Assembly (NCBI GenBank): GCA_937901745.1
Contig: CALGSZ010000110.1
Location: 1 to 32,990 of the forward strand
Origin: an uncultured Chloroflexota bacterium
GTDB taxonomy: Bacteria > Chloroflexota > Chloroflexia > Thermomicrobiales > UBA6265
Direction of reading: 5' to 3'
DNA: 32,990 nt
Part shown: one piece after another, positions 1-7,180 of the stretch
Layout of the letters: the number at the start of each line of letters is the position of its first letter
Position numbering within the stretch: position 1 is the first letter of the stretch
Position numbers and translations under genes: made by a program
Notes under the pieces: generated by a model
What the model was told of the DNA's origin: nothing
What the model saw: only the letters and a program-made list of their open reading frames with translations
Databases searched by the model: none

Positions 1-86
1 ACTTCGCCAACCTGCGCGATCCGGCGGGCACCGTCGATCTCGACATCTACTTCTATCGCGGCTGCCCCGCCTTCCAGAACGAATAA
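1..86 (+). CDS. C-terminal fragment of an unrecognised protein
   Basis: The window opens inside an open frame that reads 27 codons (first full codon at base 3) to a TAA at 84-86. The visible tail ends YFYRGCPAFQNE. I do not recognise a family from so short a piece. It lies tail to tail with the flavin reductase gene, 6 bases from that gene's stop. The frame could be non-genic, but the high third-position GC and clean stop fit a real gene end. Confidence 0.5.
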   Translation, partial: FANLRDPAGTVDLDIYFYRGCPAFQNE

Positions 87-92
87 CGCCGC

Positions 93-659
93 TCACTCAG
101 ACTCGGCGGCCGCGCGGTACGACTTGTCTAACCCCGCGTACCGGTCCCCTCCGAGGTGATGCAATAACTTCCCGGCATCAACATCCACGTTCCAAACACC
201 GTTGAACGCTTCGTCATCGGCCGTCGCCACCAACACCTGCCCAACAAACAGATCGTGGTCACCCAGTGTCACCCGGTCAACGACCGCGCACTCGATGTGC
301 CCCACGCACTCCGCCACTAACGGCACATCCAATTCCTCGGCATCCATCGGCGTGATGCCCACCGTCTCGAACTTATCCTGCTCCCGCCCGGACCGCGTCC
401 CACACGCATGGACCGCGCTCATCAGGTCAACGGTCGGGATGTTGATCGCGAACATCTCGGTCTTAGAGATGAACTCGTGTGTCAGCCGCGTGGGCTGAAT
501 CGCAACCCCGACATGGACGGGATCGAGGCTCAGCGGCAGGAGCCACGCCGCCGTCATCACATTTGGATGATCCCCCATCATCGAGGTCACCAGGACGACT
601 GGTCCCGGAGACAGCATGCGTAGCGCGTCGCGCCGCTGGACTTGACGCTTCTCACCCAT
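93..659 (-). CDS. Flavin reductase-like FMN-binding protein
   Basis: This 188-residue protein has the split-barrel FMN-binding fold of the flavin reductase-like family. The visible marks are the early segment SPGPVVLVTS (about residues 17-26), then NVMTAAWLLPLSLDP, then FAINIP near residue 72 and the late GGDRYAGLD. Relatives bind FMN and either supply reduced flavin to a partner monooxygenase or act as small NAD(P)H:flavin oxidoreductases; no partner monooxygenase is visible here. The ATG at 657-659 overlaps the end of the glycosyltransferase gene by 8 bases and has a GGGGAGA-type ribosome site inside that gene, so the two are translationally linked. Family assignment is firm; the physiological substrate is unknown. 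Confidence 0.85.
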   Translation of the reverse strand: MGEKRQVQRRDALRMLSPGPVVLVTSMMGDHPNVMTAAWLLPLSLDPVHVGVAIQPTRLTHEFISKTEMFAINIPTVDLMSAVHACGTRSGREQDKFETVGITPMDAEELDVPLVAECVGHIECAVVDRVTLGDHDLFVGQVLVATADDEAFNGVWNVDVDAGKLLHHLGGDRYAGLDKSYRAAAESE

Positions 660-1788
660 CGGCCGGTTCTCCCCGCGTCGCCATCTCCACCGCCTCTCGG
701 TACGCCTCCATCGTCAATCGCGCCGTTCTCCGCCAGTCGAACTCCGCCGCGCGAGCCAGCGCCCGCTCCCGCAGGTCCGCCGCCCGCGCCGGATCGTTCA
801 ACACCGATATCATCGCCGTGGCAATCGCCTCCGGCTCCGGTTCCACCAGAATACCGCCGTCCCCCACGACCTCTGGCAGGCTCGTCCGGTTCGCCGCGAT
901 CGTCGGCACGCCGCACGCCATCGCCTCGAGCGCCGTCAGCCCGAATCCCTCGTAGATGGACGGCGTGACGTAGAGCGACGCCCCCTGGTAGAGCGCCACC
1001 TTCTCCTCCTCGCTGACCCGGCCAGTGAGGACGACCGCTTCCTGCAGCTCTAGCCGCTGAATGACCGGCTCCAGCGGGGGATAGATTCGCGGATTTGCCG
1101 TGTGCGCGGCCCCGGCGATGACGAGCCGCGTCGGCTCTGTCAGTTGCCCGCGTGCCCGCGCGAACGCCTCTAGCAGCGCCGGCACGTTCTTGCGCGCGTC
1201 GAGCCCACCGACGTTGAAGATGTACCGCTCGCCGATGCCGAAGCGCGCCGTCACCTCCCGCACTCGCTTCGGATCAGTCGCCGGCCGATAATCCGGACCT
1301 GCCGCCTCCGGCGTCACGCGGATGCGCTCCGGCACGATGCCGAGTACCCGCGAAATATCATCCGCCGCCGCTTGCGAGGGTGTCAGAATCAGGCGCGCCT
1401 GGCGGATCGTCCGCCGCATCAGCGCTAAATGGGCGCGCATCCAGGGAGATGCCCCGTACTCCGGCAGGACCAGCGGGATCACATCGTGCACCGTCACGAC
1501 GAGCGGCCGCCCGGCGCGCACCGGCGCCGCGAAGTGCGGGATATGGATGAGGTCCGGATTCTCGCGGGCCGCGCGGCGCGAGACGCCGTAGGTATCCCAG
1601 CTGGCTCGCCGCAGCCGCCGCGCGATCGGCTCGAGAGCGCCTCTCTTGCTCGCGGACCAGTCCGGTTGGATCAGGCGGAGATCGAGGCCAGGCTCGACCT
1701 CTTGCAGCGCGGCGACCAGCGATCGGACATATGTCGCCGTTCCAGAGGGCGGCAGCAGCAGAAAGCTGGCGTCGATGACGACCCGCAC
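652..1788 (-). CDS. Glycosyltransferase family 4 (GT-B fold)
   Basis: A 378-residue retaining GT-B glycosyltransferase. The N-terminal acceptor domain begins MRVVIDASFLLLPPSGTATY, with the glycine-rich loop typical of GT4. The C-terminal nucleotide-sugar domain has NVGGLDARKNV near residue 190 and the E-x7-E donor motif in SIYEGFGLTALEAMACG (about residues 277-293). Such enzymes add mannose, glucose or similar sugars from NDP-sugars to lipids or polysaccharides at the cytoplasmic membrane face. The start is GTG with GGAG seven bases upstream. Its promoter diverges from that of trxA. The donor and acceptor cannot be told from sequence; the only linked gene is the flavin reductase downstream. 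Confidence 0.9.
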   Translation of the reverse strand: MRVVIDASFLLLPPSGTATYVRSLVAALQEVEPGLDLRLIQPDWSASKRGALEPIARRLRRASWDTYGVSRRAARENPDLIHIPHFAAPVRAGRPLVVTVHDVIPLVLPEYGASPWMRAHLALMRRTIRQARLILTPSQAAADDISRVLGIVPERIRVTPEAAGPDYRPATDPKRVREVTARFGIGERYIFNVGGLDARKNVPALLEAFARARGQLTEPTRLVIAGAAHTANPRIYPPLEPVIQRLELQEAVVLTGRVSEEEKVALYQGASLYVTPSIYEGFGLTALEAMACGVPTIAANRTSLPEVVGDGGILVEPEPEAIATAMISVLNDPARAADLRERALARAAEFDWRRTARLTMEAYREAVEMATRGEPADG

Positions 1789-1858
1789 GCTGGGACTCCG
1801 CGCTCACTCTCAGGGGAAACGATGGCCGCGGTAACGCTTGCCATTCCAGGCCCGCCGT

Positions 1859-1867
1859 AGTATAGCA
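1859..1867 (-). promoter_or_regulatory. Extended -10 promoter for the glycosyltransferase gene
   Basis: Read on the minus strand, TGC-TATACT is an extended -10 element (5 of 6 matches to TATAAT plus the upstream TG). No convincing -35 lies 17 bases upstream, as is common for extended -10 promoters. Predicted start is near 1852, giving a leader of about 65 bases. Moderate confidence. Confidence 0.5.
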
Positions 1868-1977
1868 ATGCTGTCCCCGCCACCCGCAGGCACTATGGAA
1901 GGTGCGCCGTCCCCCGCAATCGGAGCACACGGCGTCTCCCGCCATGAGAGAATCTCCGCGTCGCGTGACTCTGTCTA

Positions 1978-1996
1978 TGCTATCATTTTGATAGCA
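1978..1996 (+). promoter_or_regulatory. trxA extended -10 promoter overlapped by a perfect palindrome
   Basis: TGC-TATCAT at 1978-1986 is an extended -10 (5 of 6). The same bases form the left arm of a perfect inverted repeat, TGCTATCA-TTT-TGATAGCA (two 8-base arms, 3-base spacer), so the right arm covers the expected start site near 1993. A repressor dimer bound here would block polymerase. Alternatively the element could be a short hairpin at the 5' end of the RNA. The regulator is not identifiable. Confidence 0.5.
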
Positions 1997-2027
1997 GGTT
2001 ACCGGATGGTATCCTTAGGAGGTACGA

Positions 2028-2372
2028 ATGAGCAAGCCGATCGACGTCACCGACACGACCTTCGAGGCGGAGGTGATCAAAGCGGACAAGCCGGTGCTCG
2101 TCGATTTCTGGGCGCCGTGGTGCGGTCCCTGCCGCATGGTTGCGCCGATCCTGGCCGAGATTGCCGAGGAGCGCAAGGATCAACTCAAGATCGTCAAGGT
2201 CAACATTGACGACAACCAGCGCTACGCGATGCAGCTCGGCGTGATGACCATTCCCACCATGGTGCTCTTCAAGGATGGAGCGCCCGTCGAGAAGCTGATC
2301 GGCGCGCTGCCGAAGCGTGGCATTCTCGAGCGGGTGGAGCGGCACCTCACCCCATCGCCCGCCCAGAACTGA
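2028..2372 (+). CDS. trxA: Thioredoxin
   Basis: A 114-residue classical thioredoxin, the cytoplasmic disulfide reductant regenerated by thioredoxin reductase. The active site WCGPC has cysteines at 32 and 35 and is preceded by LVDFWAP. The cis-proline loop MTIPT (Pro 77) and the glycine near residue 92 are in place. The ATG is set by a perfect AGGAGG at 2017-2022 with 5-base spacing. It is monocistronic as far as can be seen: a large palindrome follows the stop, and the next gene lacks a strong ribosome site. No thioredoxin reductase gene is nearby. Length and motifs match the family exactly. Confidence 0.97.
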   Translation: MSKPIDVTDTTFEAEVIKADKPVLVDFWAPWCGPCRMVAPILAEIAEERKDQLKIVKVNIDDNQRYAMQLGVMTIPTMVLFKDGAPVEKLIGALPKRGILERVERHLTPSPAQN

Positions 2373-2383
2373 GCCCGTGCAAC

Positions 2384-2409
2384 GCGGCCGGAGACGCGTC
2401 TCCGGCCGC
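2384..2409 (+). terminator. 26-bp perfect palindrome after trxA, probable terminator or mRNA-end hairpin
   Basis: A perfectly self-complementary 26-base sequence (left half GCGGCCGGAGACG) begins 11 bases after the trxA stop. It would fold into a very stable GC-rich stem. No U-run follows, so it is not a textbook intrinsic terminator and may instead protect the 3' end or act with Rho. Confidence 0.5.
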
Positions 2410-2540
2410 AACCCCGCCTCGCGATAACGACTGCAACGAAACTTAGCCGGTGGCCGTGACCTTTCGGGTTGTCTCCACATGCGTTGGCGGCTCCACGTGC
2501 GCCTTAGCGCGCTCGCCGCGCGTCACCCCTGAGCGATCCC

Positions 2541-3161
2541 TTGCTGACGCTCCATGACTGGGCCACCCACATCGTTGAATCCCTCGGGTACATCGGCGTC
2601 GCCGCGCTGATCGCCCTGGAGCAGATCTTCCCCCCGATCCCCTCAGAGCTCATCTTGCCGCTTGCTGGCTTCGTGGCCGGAGAGGGAAAGATGTGGCTTC
2701 CCGGAACCGTCCTTGCCGCCACGGCCGGCTCGCTCATCGGCGCGCTGGTGCTTTACGCCCTCGGCGCATGGCTCGGGGAGGAGCGACTTCGCTGGCTCGT
2801 CACGCGATACGGCGGAATACTCGCCATTCACGAGCACGATCTCGACCGAGCGACCCGCTGGTTCGAGCAGCACGGCGTCAAGGTCGTCCTCCTCGGCCGG
2901 ATGGTGCCGGGGATGCGTAGCCTCGTTTCGGTCCCCGCAGGGCTGAATCACATGACCCTGCGGACATTCCTCGCCTATACCGCCATTGGCAGCGGCGCTT
3001 GGAACACGCTCCTGATCGGTCTCGGCTGGTGGCTGGAGGATCGCTGGAACCTCGTCCAGCGGTACGCGCAGTGGTATCAGTACGCCGCGCTATCCGCGAT
3101 CCTCATAGCCGCCGCGTGGCTCATCTGGCGGCTCCGTCGCCGCCAGCGGCCACGCCCCTAG
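2541..3161 (+). CDS. DedA/VTT-family membrane protein
   Basis: A 206-residue integral membrane protein of the DedA (SNARE-associated, VTT) family, whose members are implicated in undecaprenyl-phosphate and phospholipid translocation across the membrane. The N-terminal re-entrant motif reads EQIFPPIPSE (about residues 27-36), and the second conserved region reads LLGRMVPGMRSLVSVPAG (about 113-130), with the typical arginines. A final hydrophobic helix is followed by an arginine-rich tail. The usable start is TTG at 2541 with no clear ribosome site, so it may lie a few codons away. The gene converges on the PPOX gene with 6 bases between stops. Family certain; substrate not shown by sequence. 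Confidence 0.88.
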   Translation: MLTLHDWATHIVESLGYIGVAALIALEQIFPPIPSELILPLAGFVAGEGKMWLPGTVLAATAGSLIGALVLYALGAWLGEERLRWLVTRYGGILAIHEHDLDRATRWFEQHGVKVVLLGRMVPGMRSLVSVPAGLNHMTLRTFLAYTAIGSGAWNTLLIGLGWWLEDRWNLVQRYAQWYQYAALSAILIAAAWLIWRLRRRQRPRP

Positions 3162-3167
3162 TAGCTC

Positions 3168-3566
3168 CTAACCCCAGGTATTCACCTTGACCGGGGTAAA
3201 CCGCACCATGTACCGGACCGTGCCCGGCTCATCCCACTGACGCAGATTGGCGTTGTACTTCGCCCCGATCCGCTCCGCGAAGGTGTAGTCCGGATCCGGC
3301 GTCAGCTCGGCCCGGGCCCGCACCTCGAGCGTCCGGTAGGGATTCTCCGGGTCAATGAACAGCAGCGATGCTTCCGGCCTGCGCTTCAGGTTCTTGTACT
3401 TCTGGCGAGCGGTGGTCAGCGAAACCGCGATCGTCCCGTCCTCGTCCACCAGGAACCAGACAGCGCTGACCTGGGGAAAACCATCCGGGTTGATCGTGGC
3501 GAGCACCGCGACCTGGCACGTATCGAGCAGATCGCGGTGAGACTCCGGGATCAACGAAGTCGGCAT
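3168..3566 (-). CDS. PPOX-class flavin/F420-dependent oxidoreductase
   Basis: A 132-residue single-domain split-barrel protein of the pyridoxamine-5'-phosphate-oxidase-like superfamily, resembling the F420-dependent Rv1155-type group. Visible marks are VAVLATINPDGFPQVSAVWF (about residues 19-38), the RQKYKNLKRRPEASLLF block and the ending RFTPVKVNTWG. Relatives bind FMN or F420 and carry out two-electron reductions; true pyridoxamine phosphate oxidases are longer. The ATG has an excellent AGGAGG site. I see no partner gene, so the substrate is unassigned. Confidence 0.8.
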   Translation of the reverse strand: MPTSLIPESHRDLLDTCQVAVLATINPDGFPQVSAVWFLVDEDGTIAVSLTTARQKYKNLKRRPEASLLFIDPENPYRTLEVRARAELTPDPDYTFAERIGAKYNANLRQWDEPGTVRYMVRFTPVKVNTWG

Positions 3567-3748
3567 TCAATCCTCCTGAACACAATTTCCCCGCTGCCCT
3601 CACAGGCATGGCCATGTCCCCGCGAGCCGGACAATGCCGCCGGCTTCGCGAGACACATGCGTACCGGTGAAAGTGTAGCGAGGGAAAAGAGCGCGATTCT
3701 GGGGAACGAGTGAGCTTGGTCAACGGGCCACGTAGCCTTGGAGACGCT

Positions 3749-3794
3749 CCGTATCTCGGAGTGAGCGCAGCGCCAGTGAGGAATGCGTATCGGA
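3749..3794. repeat. Possible short interspersed repeat with nested direct and inverted repeats
   Basis: In the 241-base gap between nrdR and the PPOX gene, CGTATCtCGGA (3750-3760) recurs as CGTATCGGA (3786-3794). Between them lie two copies of GTGAG (3761-3765 and 3776-3780) flanking GCGCAGCGC. The layered structure and lack of coding potential suggest a small dispersed element. Only one copy is visible in this window, so this is tentative. Confidence 0.3.
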
Positions 3795-3807
3795 CCGGCC
3801 CTGCCAG

Positions 3808-4299
3808 TCAGTTCGGCGTCTGCGCGGCCGCCTCGGCTTCCTCGACGCGAGTCTCCCGCAGGCCTTCCATCTCGCGCCGCAGGTCATCGAGGTCGGCGAA
3901 CTGCCGATAGACGGAGGCGAAGCGGATGTAGGCCACCTCATCGAGCTCCTTCAGATGGCGCAGCACCGCCTCCCCGATCATGCTCGACGGCACCTCGCGC
4001 ATGCCGAGCGCGTGCATCTCCGCCTCGACCTTCTGGACGAGCTCTTCGATCTCCCGCTCGCCAACTGGCCGCTTCGTCAGCGCGACTCGGATCTTTTGGT
4101 GCAGCTTGGCCGGATCGAACTCCTGCCGCCGGCCGTCCTTCTTGACGACGACCAGCCCTGCCAGCTCGACCCGCTCATAGGTGGTGAAACGCCGCCCGCA
4201 GACCGTGCACTCGCGCCGGCGCCGAATCGTCTCCCCTCCGCTCACGTCTCGGCTGTCGATGACTCGTGAGTCTGGAGCGCGGCAAAAGGGGCACTTCAT
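3808..4299 (-). CDS. nrdR: Transcriptional repressor NrdR
   Basis: A 163-residue NrdR. It binds ATP/dATP and represses ribonucleotide reductase genes at NrdR boxes. The N-terminal zinc ribbon begins MKCPFC and uses cysteine pairs at 3/6 and 31/34 (CTVCGRRF). The ATP-cone follows from about residue 49 (VVKKDGRRQEFD). The open frame extends 17 codons further upstream into ftsZ, but family alignment fixes the start at the ATG at 4297-4299, 5 bases beyond the ftsZ stop. It is thus the last gene of the division cluster. No ribonucleotide reductase gene lies in the window, so its targets must be elsewhere. Confidence 0.95.
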   Translation of the reverse strand: MKCPFCRAPDSRVIDSRDVSGGETIRRRRECTVCGRRFTTYERVELAGLVVVKKDGRRQEFDPAKLHQKIRVALTKRPVGEREIEELVQKVEAEMHALGMREVPSSMIGEAVLRHLKELDEVAYIRFASVYRQFADLDDLRREMEGLRETRVEEAEAAAQTPN

Positions 4300-4304
4300 C
4301 GGCG

Positions 4305-5447
4305 CTACCGCTCGCGCAGGAAGCGGATGATGCTCGCCTCGCCGTCCCAATCGTCGTCCGGCAGGATCGGCGCCGACTGCGGCGACTGCGGTCGCGGCGC
4401 CGGTGGCTCAGGCTGCGCGATCCGATAGACACGGTCGCGCTCGCGCGGCGCAACAGGCTGCGAGGGATAGCGAGACGCTTGCCGCCGGCTGACGCGGTCC
4501 ATCGCCGGGACGTCCTCTCGGAAGCCGGTCGCGATCAGTGTGATCATCACCGCGTCGCCGAGCGACTCATCAATCGAGGTGCCATAGAAGATCTCGGCAT
4601 CCTCGTCCACCGCGGCGCGGATAATCTCCGCCGCCTCGCTCGTCTCGAGCAGCGTCAGGTTCGAGCCGCCGGTGATGTTGTAGAGGACGCCGGTCGCGCC
4701 CTGGATGCTCGTCTCGAGGAGCGGGCTCTCGATCGCTTCCTTCGCCGCGTCGATGCAGCGCGTCTCACCCACGCCGTGCCCGATCGCCATCAGCGCCGAG
4801 CCAGCGTCGCGCATGATCGTCCGCACGTCGGCGAAGTCGAGATTGATGATGCCCGGCTTGGTAATGAGGTCGGAGATGCCGGCGATACCTTGCCGCAGCA
4901 CGTCGTCCGCCATGCGGAAGGCATCGGTGATCGACGTCTTCGGGTCCACCATGTCGAGGAGGCGCTGATTCGGGATCGTGATCAGCGCGTCAACCGCCTC
5001 CCGCAGCGCGGCGATCCCTTCCTCCGCTGCCCGGCGACGCCGCGCGCCTTCGAACTCGAACGGGCGCGTCACCACACCGACGGTCAGGGCTCCCGAGGAT
5101 TTCGCCAACCGCGCGATCACCGGCGAGGCGCCGGTGCCAGTGCCGCCGCCCATGCCCGCCGTGATGAAGATCATGTCGGTGTCGCGGACGAGCTCCGAGA
5201 TTTGCTCGGCGCTCTCTTCCGCCGCGCGCATGCCGACTTCCGGCCGCCCGCCGGCGCCAAGTCCTTTCGTCAGCTTGTCGCCGATGCGCACCGCGAGCTG
5301 CGCACGGCTGTTGAGCAGCGCCTGGGCATCCGTGTTGACCGCGACGAACTCGACGCCGTCAAACCCGGCCTCGATCATCCGATTGATCGCATTGCCGCCG
5401 GCGCCACCGACCCCGATTACCTTGATTTTGGCAAAGTTGTCCGTCAT
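4305..5447 (-). CDS. ftsZ: Cell division GTPase FtsZ
   Basis: A 380-residue tubulin-like GTPase that polymerises into the division ring. The nucleotide loop IGVGGAGGNA is at residues 11-20, the tubulin signature GGGTGTG at 100-106, and the T7 synergy loop NLDFADV at 202-208. After about residue 315 comes a proline/arginine-rich linker, then a C-terminal peptide ending SIIRFLRER that resembles the FtsA/SepF-binding tail. I chose the ATG at 5445-5447 because MTDNFAKIKVIGVGG matches family N-termini. The frame stays open for 72 more codons, and ATGs at 5645 and 5639 have a GGGGAAG site, so a longer form is possible. No ftsA or ftsQ precedes it. Confidence 0.95.
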   Translation of the reverse strand: MTDNFAKIKVIGVGGAGGNAINRMIEAGFDGVEFVAVNTDAQALLNSRAQLAVRIGDKLTKGLGAGGRPEVGMRAAEESAEQISELVRDTDMIFITAGMGGGTGTGASPVIARLAKSSGALTVGVVTRPFEFEGARRRRAAEEGIAALREAVDALITIPNQRLLDMVDPKTSITDAFRMADDVLRQGIAGISDLITKPGIINLDFADVRTIMRDAGSALMAIGHGVGETRCIDAAKEAIESPLLETSIQGATGVLYNITGGSNLTLLETSEAAEIIRAAVDEDAEIFYGTSIDESLGDAVMITLIATGFREDVPAMDRVSRRQASRYPSQPVAPRERDRVYRIAQPEPPAPRPQSPQSAPILPDDDWDGEASIIRFLRER

Positions 5448-5920
5448 CGCCGGTGGTCGCTCTCCCGGTGCTACGCCCGGCTCCAGCGGCCGCTGATGAG
5501 CGCGTGTTGTGGGCGGCGCTGATGTGGTCGGGCGAGTCTGGATGAAGGGTCCGAACCTGCTGGTGTTCTCTCCTGTCGTCCTGCTGCGACCATCGTGCTG
5601 GCCCATGCCCGGCGCTGGGCGTTGCCTCTGGGTCTGCATCGCCATCTTCCCCACCGGCCGCAAGCGCGCCTACCGCGCTCCCGGCAATGGCATGCGGCAG
5701 CTGGCTCCCCACCCGCAGCTCGCACGCGGCGCGTCACTGAGCGACCGTTCAGCACGGGCTGCCACTCGGGCTACGCCTGTTGGCTCTCCCACGGCTCTGC
5801 CCAGGGTTACGACCTAGCCGCATGTGAGATCCCGCGCCGTCCCGACCTCTCACGCGCCACGATCACTACATGACCAAGGGGAACCGTGAGACCACCAACG
5901 CCGTCGGTCGCTGGCGTCGC
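5448..5920 (-). other. Long ftsZ leader or possible N-terminal extension
   Basis: There is no confident gene between ddl (stop at 5988) and ftsZ. The part nearest ftsZ (5448-5645) could encode a polar Arg/Pro/Thr-rich extension of FtsZ, but its third codon positions are less GC-rich than those of neighbouring genes, which argues against coding. The remainder holds only short arginine-rich frames. The usual ftsQ and ftsA are absent from this exact position. Confidence 0.5.
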
Positions 5921-5929
5921 AGTATACCA
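5921..5929 (-). promoter_or_regulatory. Extended -10 promoter for ftsZ-nrdR
   Basis: On the minus strand TGG-TATACT forms an extended -10 element (5 of 6 plus TG). It lies about 60 bases past the ddl stop and predicts a start near 5914. No -35 match at the proper distance. This would give ftsZ-nrdR its own promoter within the cluster. Confidence 0.45.
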
Positions 5930-5987
5930 CGACAACGCGGGCCGACGCCCCGAGCGTCAGCCTCTAACGTCCGGACGGGTTGTCCCT

Positions 5988-7136
5988 TCAGTGCGCGACA
6001 GCGCCGTTCTTGGTCGCGTGCCGCTCCAGCGCGAGCGCGATCAGCCGATCGACCAGCTCCGGCAGCGGAATGCCGCTCGCTTCCCAGAGCTTCGGATACA
6101 TGCTGATCGCCGTGAACCCGGGAATCGTGTTGACCTCGTTGACGTAGAGCTGGTCAGTCCCGCGCTCCAGGAAGAAATCTACTCTCGCCATTCCAGCCAA
6201 ATCGAGCGCCCGGTACGCGGCGATCGCTAGCTCCCGCACCTTCTCCATGAGCGATGCTGGGATATCCGCCGGAATGATCAGCTGGGACCGGTCATCCACG
6301 TACTTCGCGCTGTAGTCGTAGAACTCGTTGCACGGCACAATCTCGCCCGCCACCGACGCGATCGGATCCTCGTTGCCAAGGACGGAGATCTCCAGCTCGC
6401 GCGCGTCAATCCCCCGCTCGATCACGATTTTCCGATCGAGACGCGCCGCCGTCCTCATGCCTTCGCCGAGTTCTTCCGGCCCGTGCACCTTGGTGATGCC
6501 AACGCTGGAGCCGAGGTTCGCAGGCTTCGTGAAGCACGGGTAACCCAGCTGCTCGGCGACGCGCCGCGCCACGCCCTCCGGGTCTCGCTCCCACTCGACA
6601 CGCCGGACAGTGATCCACGGCGCTTGCGGCAACCCGGCTCGCGCCAGCAGCTCCTTGGCGATCGCTTTGTCCATCGCCACCGCGGAGCCGAGCACACCCG
6701 CTCCGACATACGGCACACCAGCGAGCTCGAGGAATCCCTGGACAGTCCCATCCTCGCCCATCGGCCCGTGCAGCACCGGAAAGACGACATCGAGCTGATC
6801 GGAGAAGACCGTCGAGAGGGCCCCCGGCGTGCTCGCGGCGACCACCCCGTTTGCGACGATCTCTCCGTTCGCGGTGGTTTGCTCGCTTCGCGTCGACTCC
6901 GGCAAGGCGAAGAGCGGCGACTGCGCCGCCAGCTGGTGGAACGGGTCTCCCCCGGCCAGCCAGCGGCCATCCCGAGTAATGCCAACCGGGATCACCTCGT
7001 ATTTCGCCGGGTCGAGCGCCGACATCACCGTCTGCGCCGAGCGCAGCGAGACATCGTGCTCGTCCGATTGCCCGCCGAAGATCACGGCGACCCGTATCCG
7101 GCCGTTCCGGTATGGCTCCCGCCGCTCACTCGTCAT
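5988..7136 (-). CDS. ddl: D-alanine--D-alanine ligase
   Basis: A 382-residue ATP-grasp ligase that joins two D-alanines for addition by MurF. It begins with VAVIFGGQSDEHDVSL (about residues 16-31). The substrate loop reads YDYSAKYVDD, with the tyrosine found in true D-Ala-D-Ala ligases rather than in D-Ala-D-Lac enzymes. The Mg/ATP site ends VNEVNTIPGFT. An insertion-like stretch around residues 80-105 is a little longer than in short family members. The ATG has a strong GGGGAGGGGGAG site. It follows murB by 44 bases in the same operon. Confidence 0.96.
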   Translation of the reverse strand: MTSERREPYRNGRIRVAVIFGGQSDEHDVSLRSAQTVMSALDPAKYEVIPVGITRDGRWLAGGDPFHQLAAQSPLFALPESTRSEQTTANGEIVANGVVAASTPGALSTVFSDQLDVVFPVLHGPMGEDGTVQGFLELAGVPYVGAGVLGSAVAMDKAIAKELLARAGLPQAPWITVRRVEWERDPEGVARRVAEQLGYPCFTKPANLGSSVGITKVHGPEELGEGMRTAARLDRKIVIERGIDARELEISVLGNEDPIASVAGEIVPCNEFYDYSAKYVDDRSQLIIPADIPASLMEKVRELAIAAYRALDLAGMARVDFFLERGTDQLYVNEVNTIPGFTAISMYPKLWEASGIPLPELVDRLIALALERHATKNGAVAH

Positions 7137-7180
7137 CGTCGCTCCCCCTCCCCGAACGAAGCTGACCGACCTCGCCGCCG

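Noticed and set aside
4266..5522. A 418-codon plus-strand open frame opposite ftsZ
   Set aside because: It is a shadow of GC-rich codons on the other strand; the translation is low-complexity Arg/Asp/His-rich and shows no family, while ftsZ is unambiguous.
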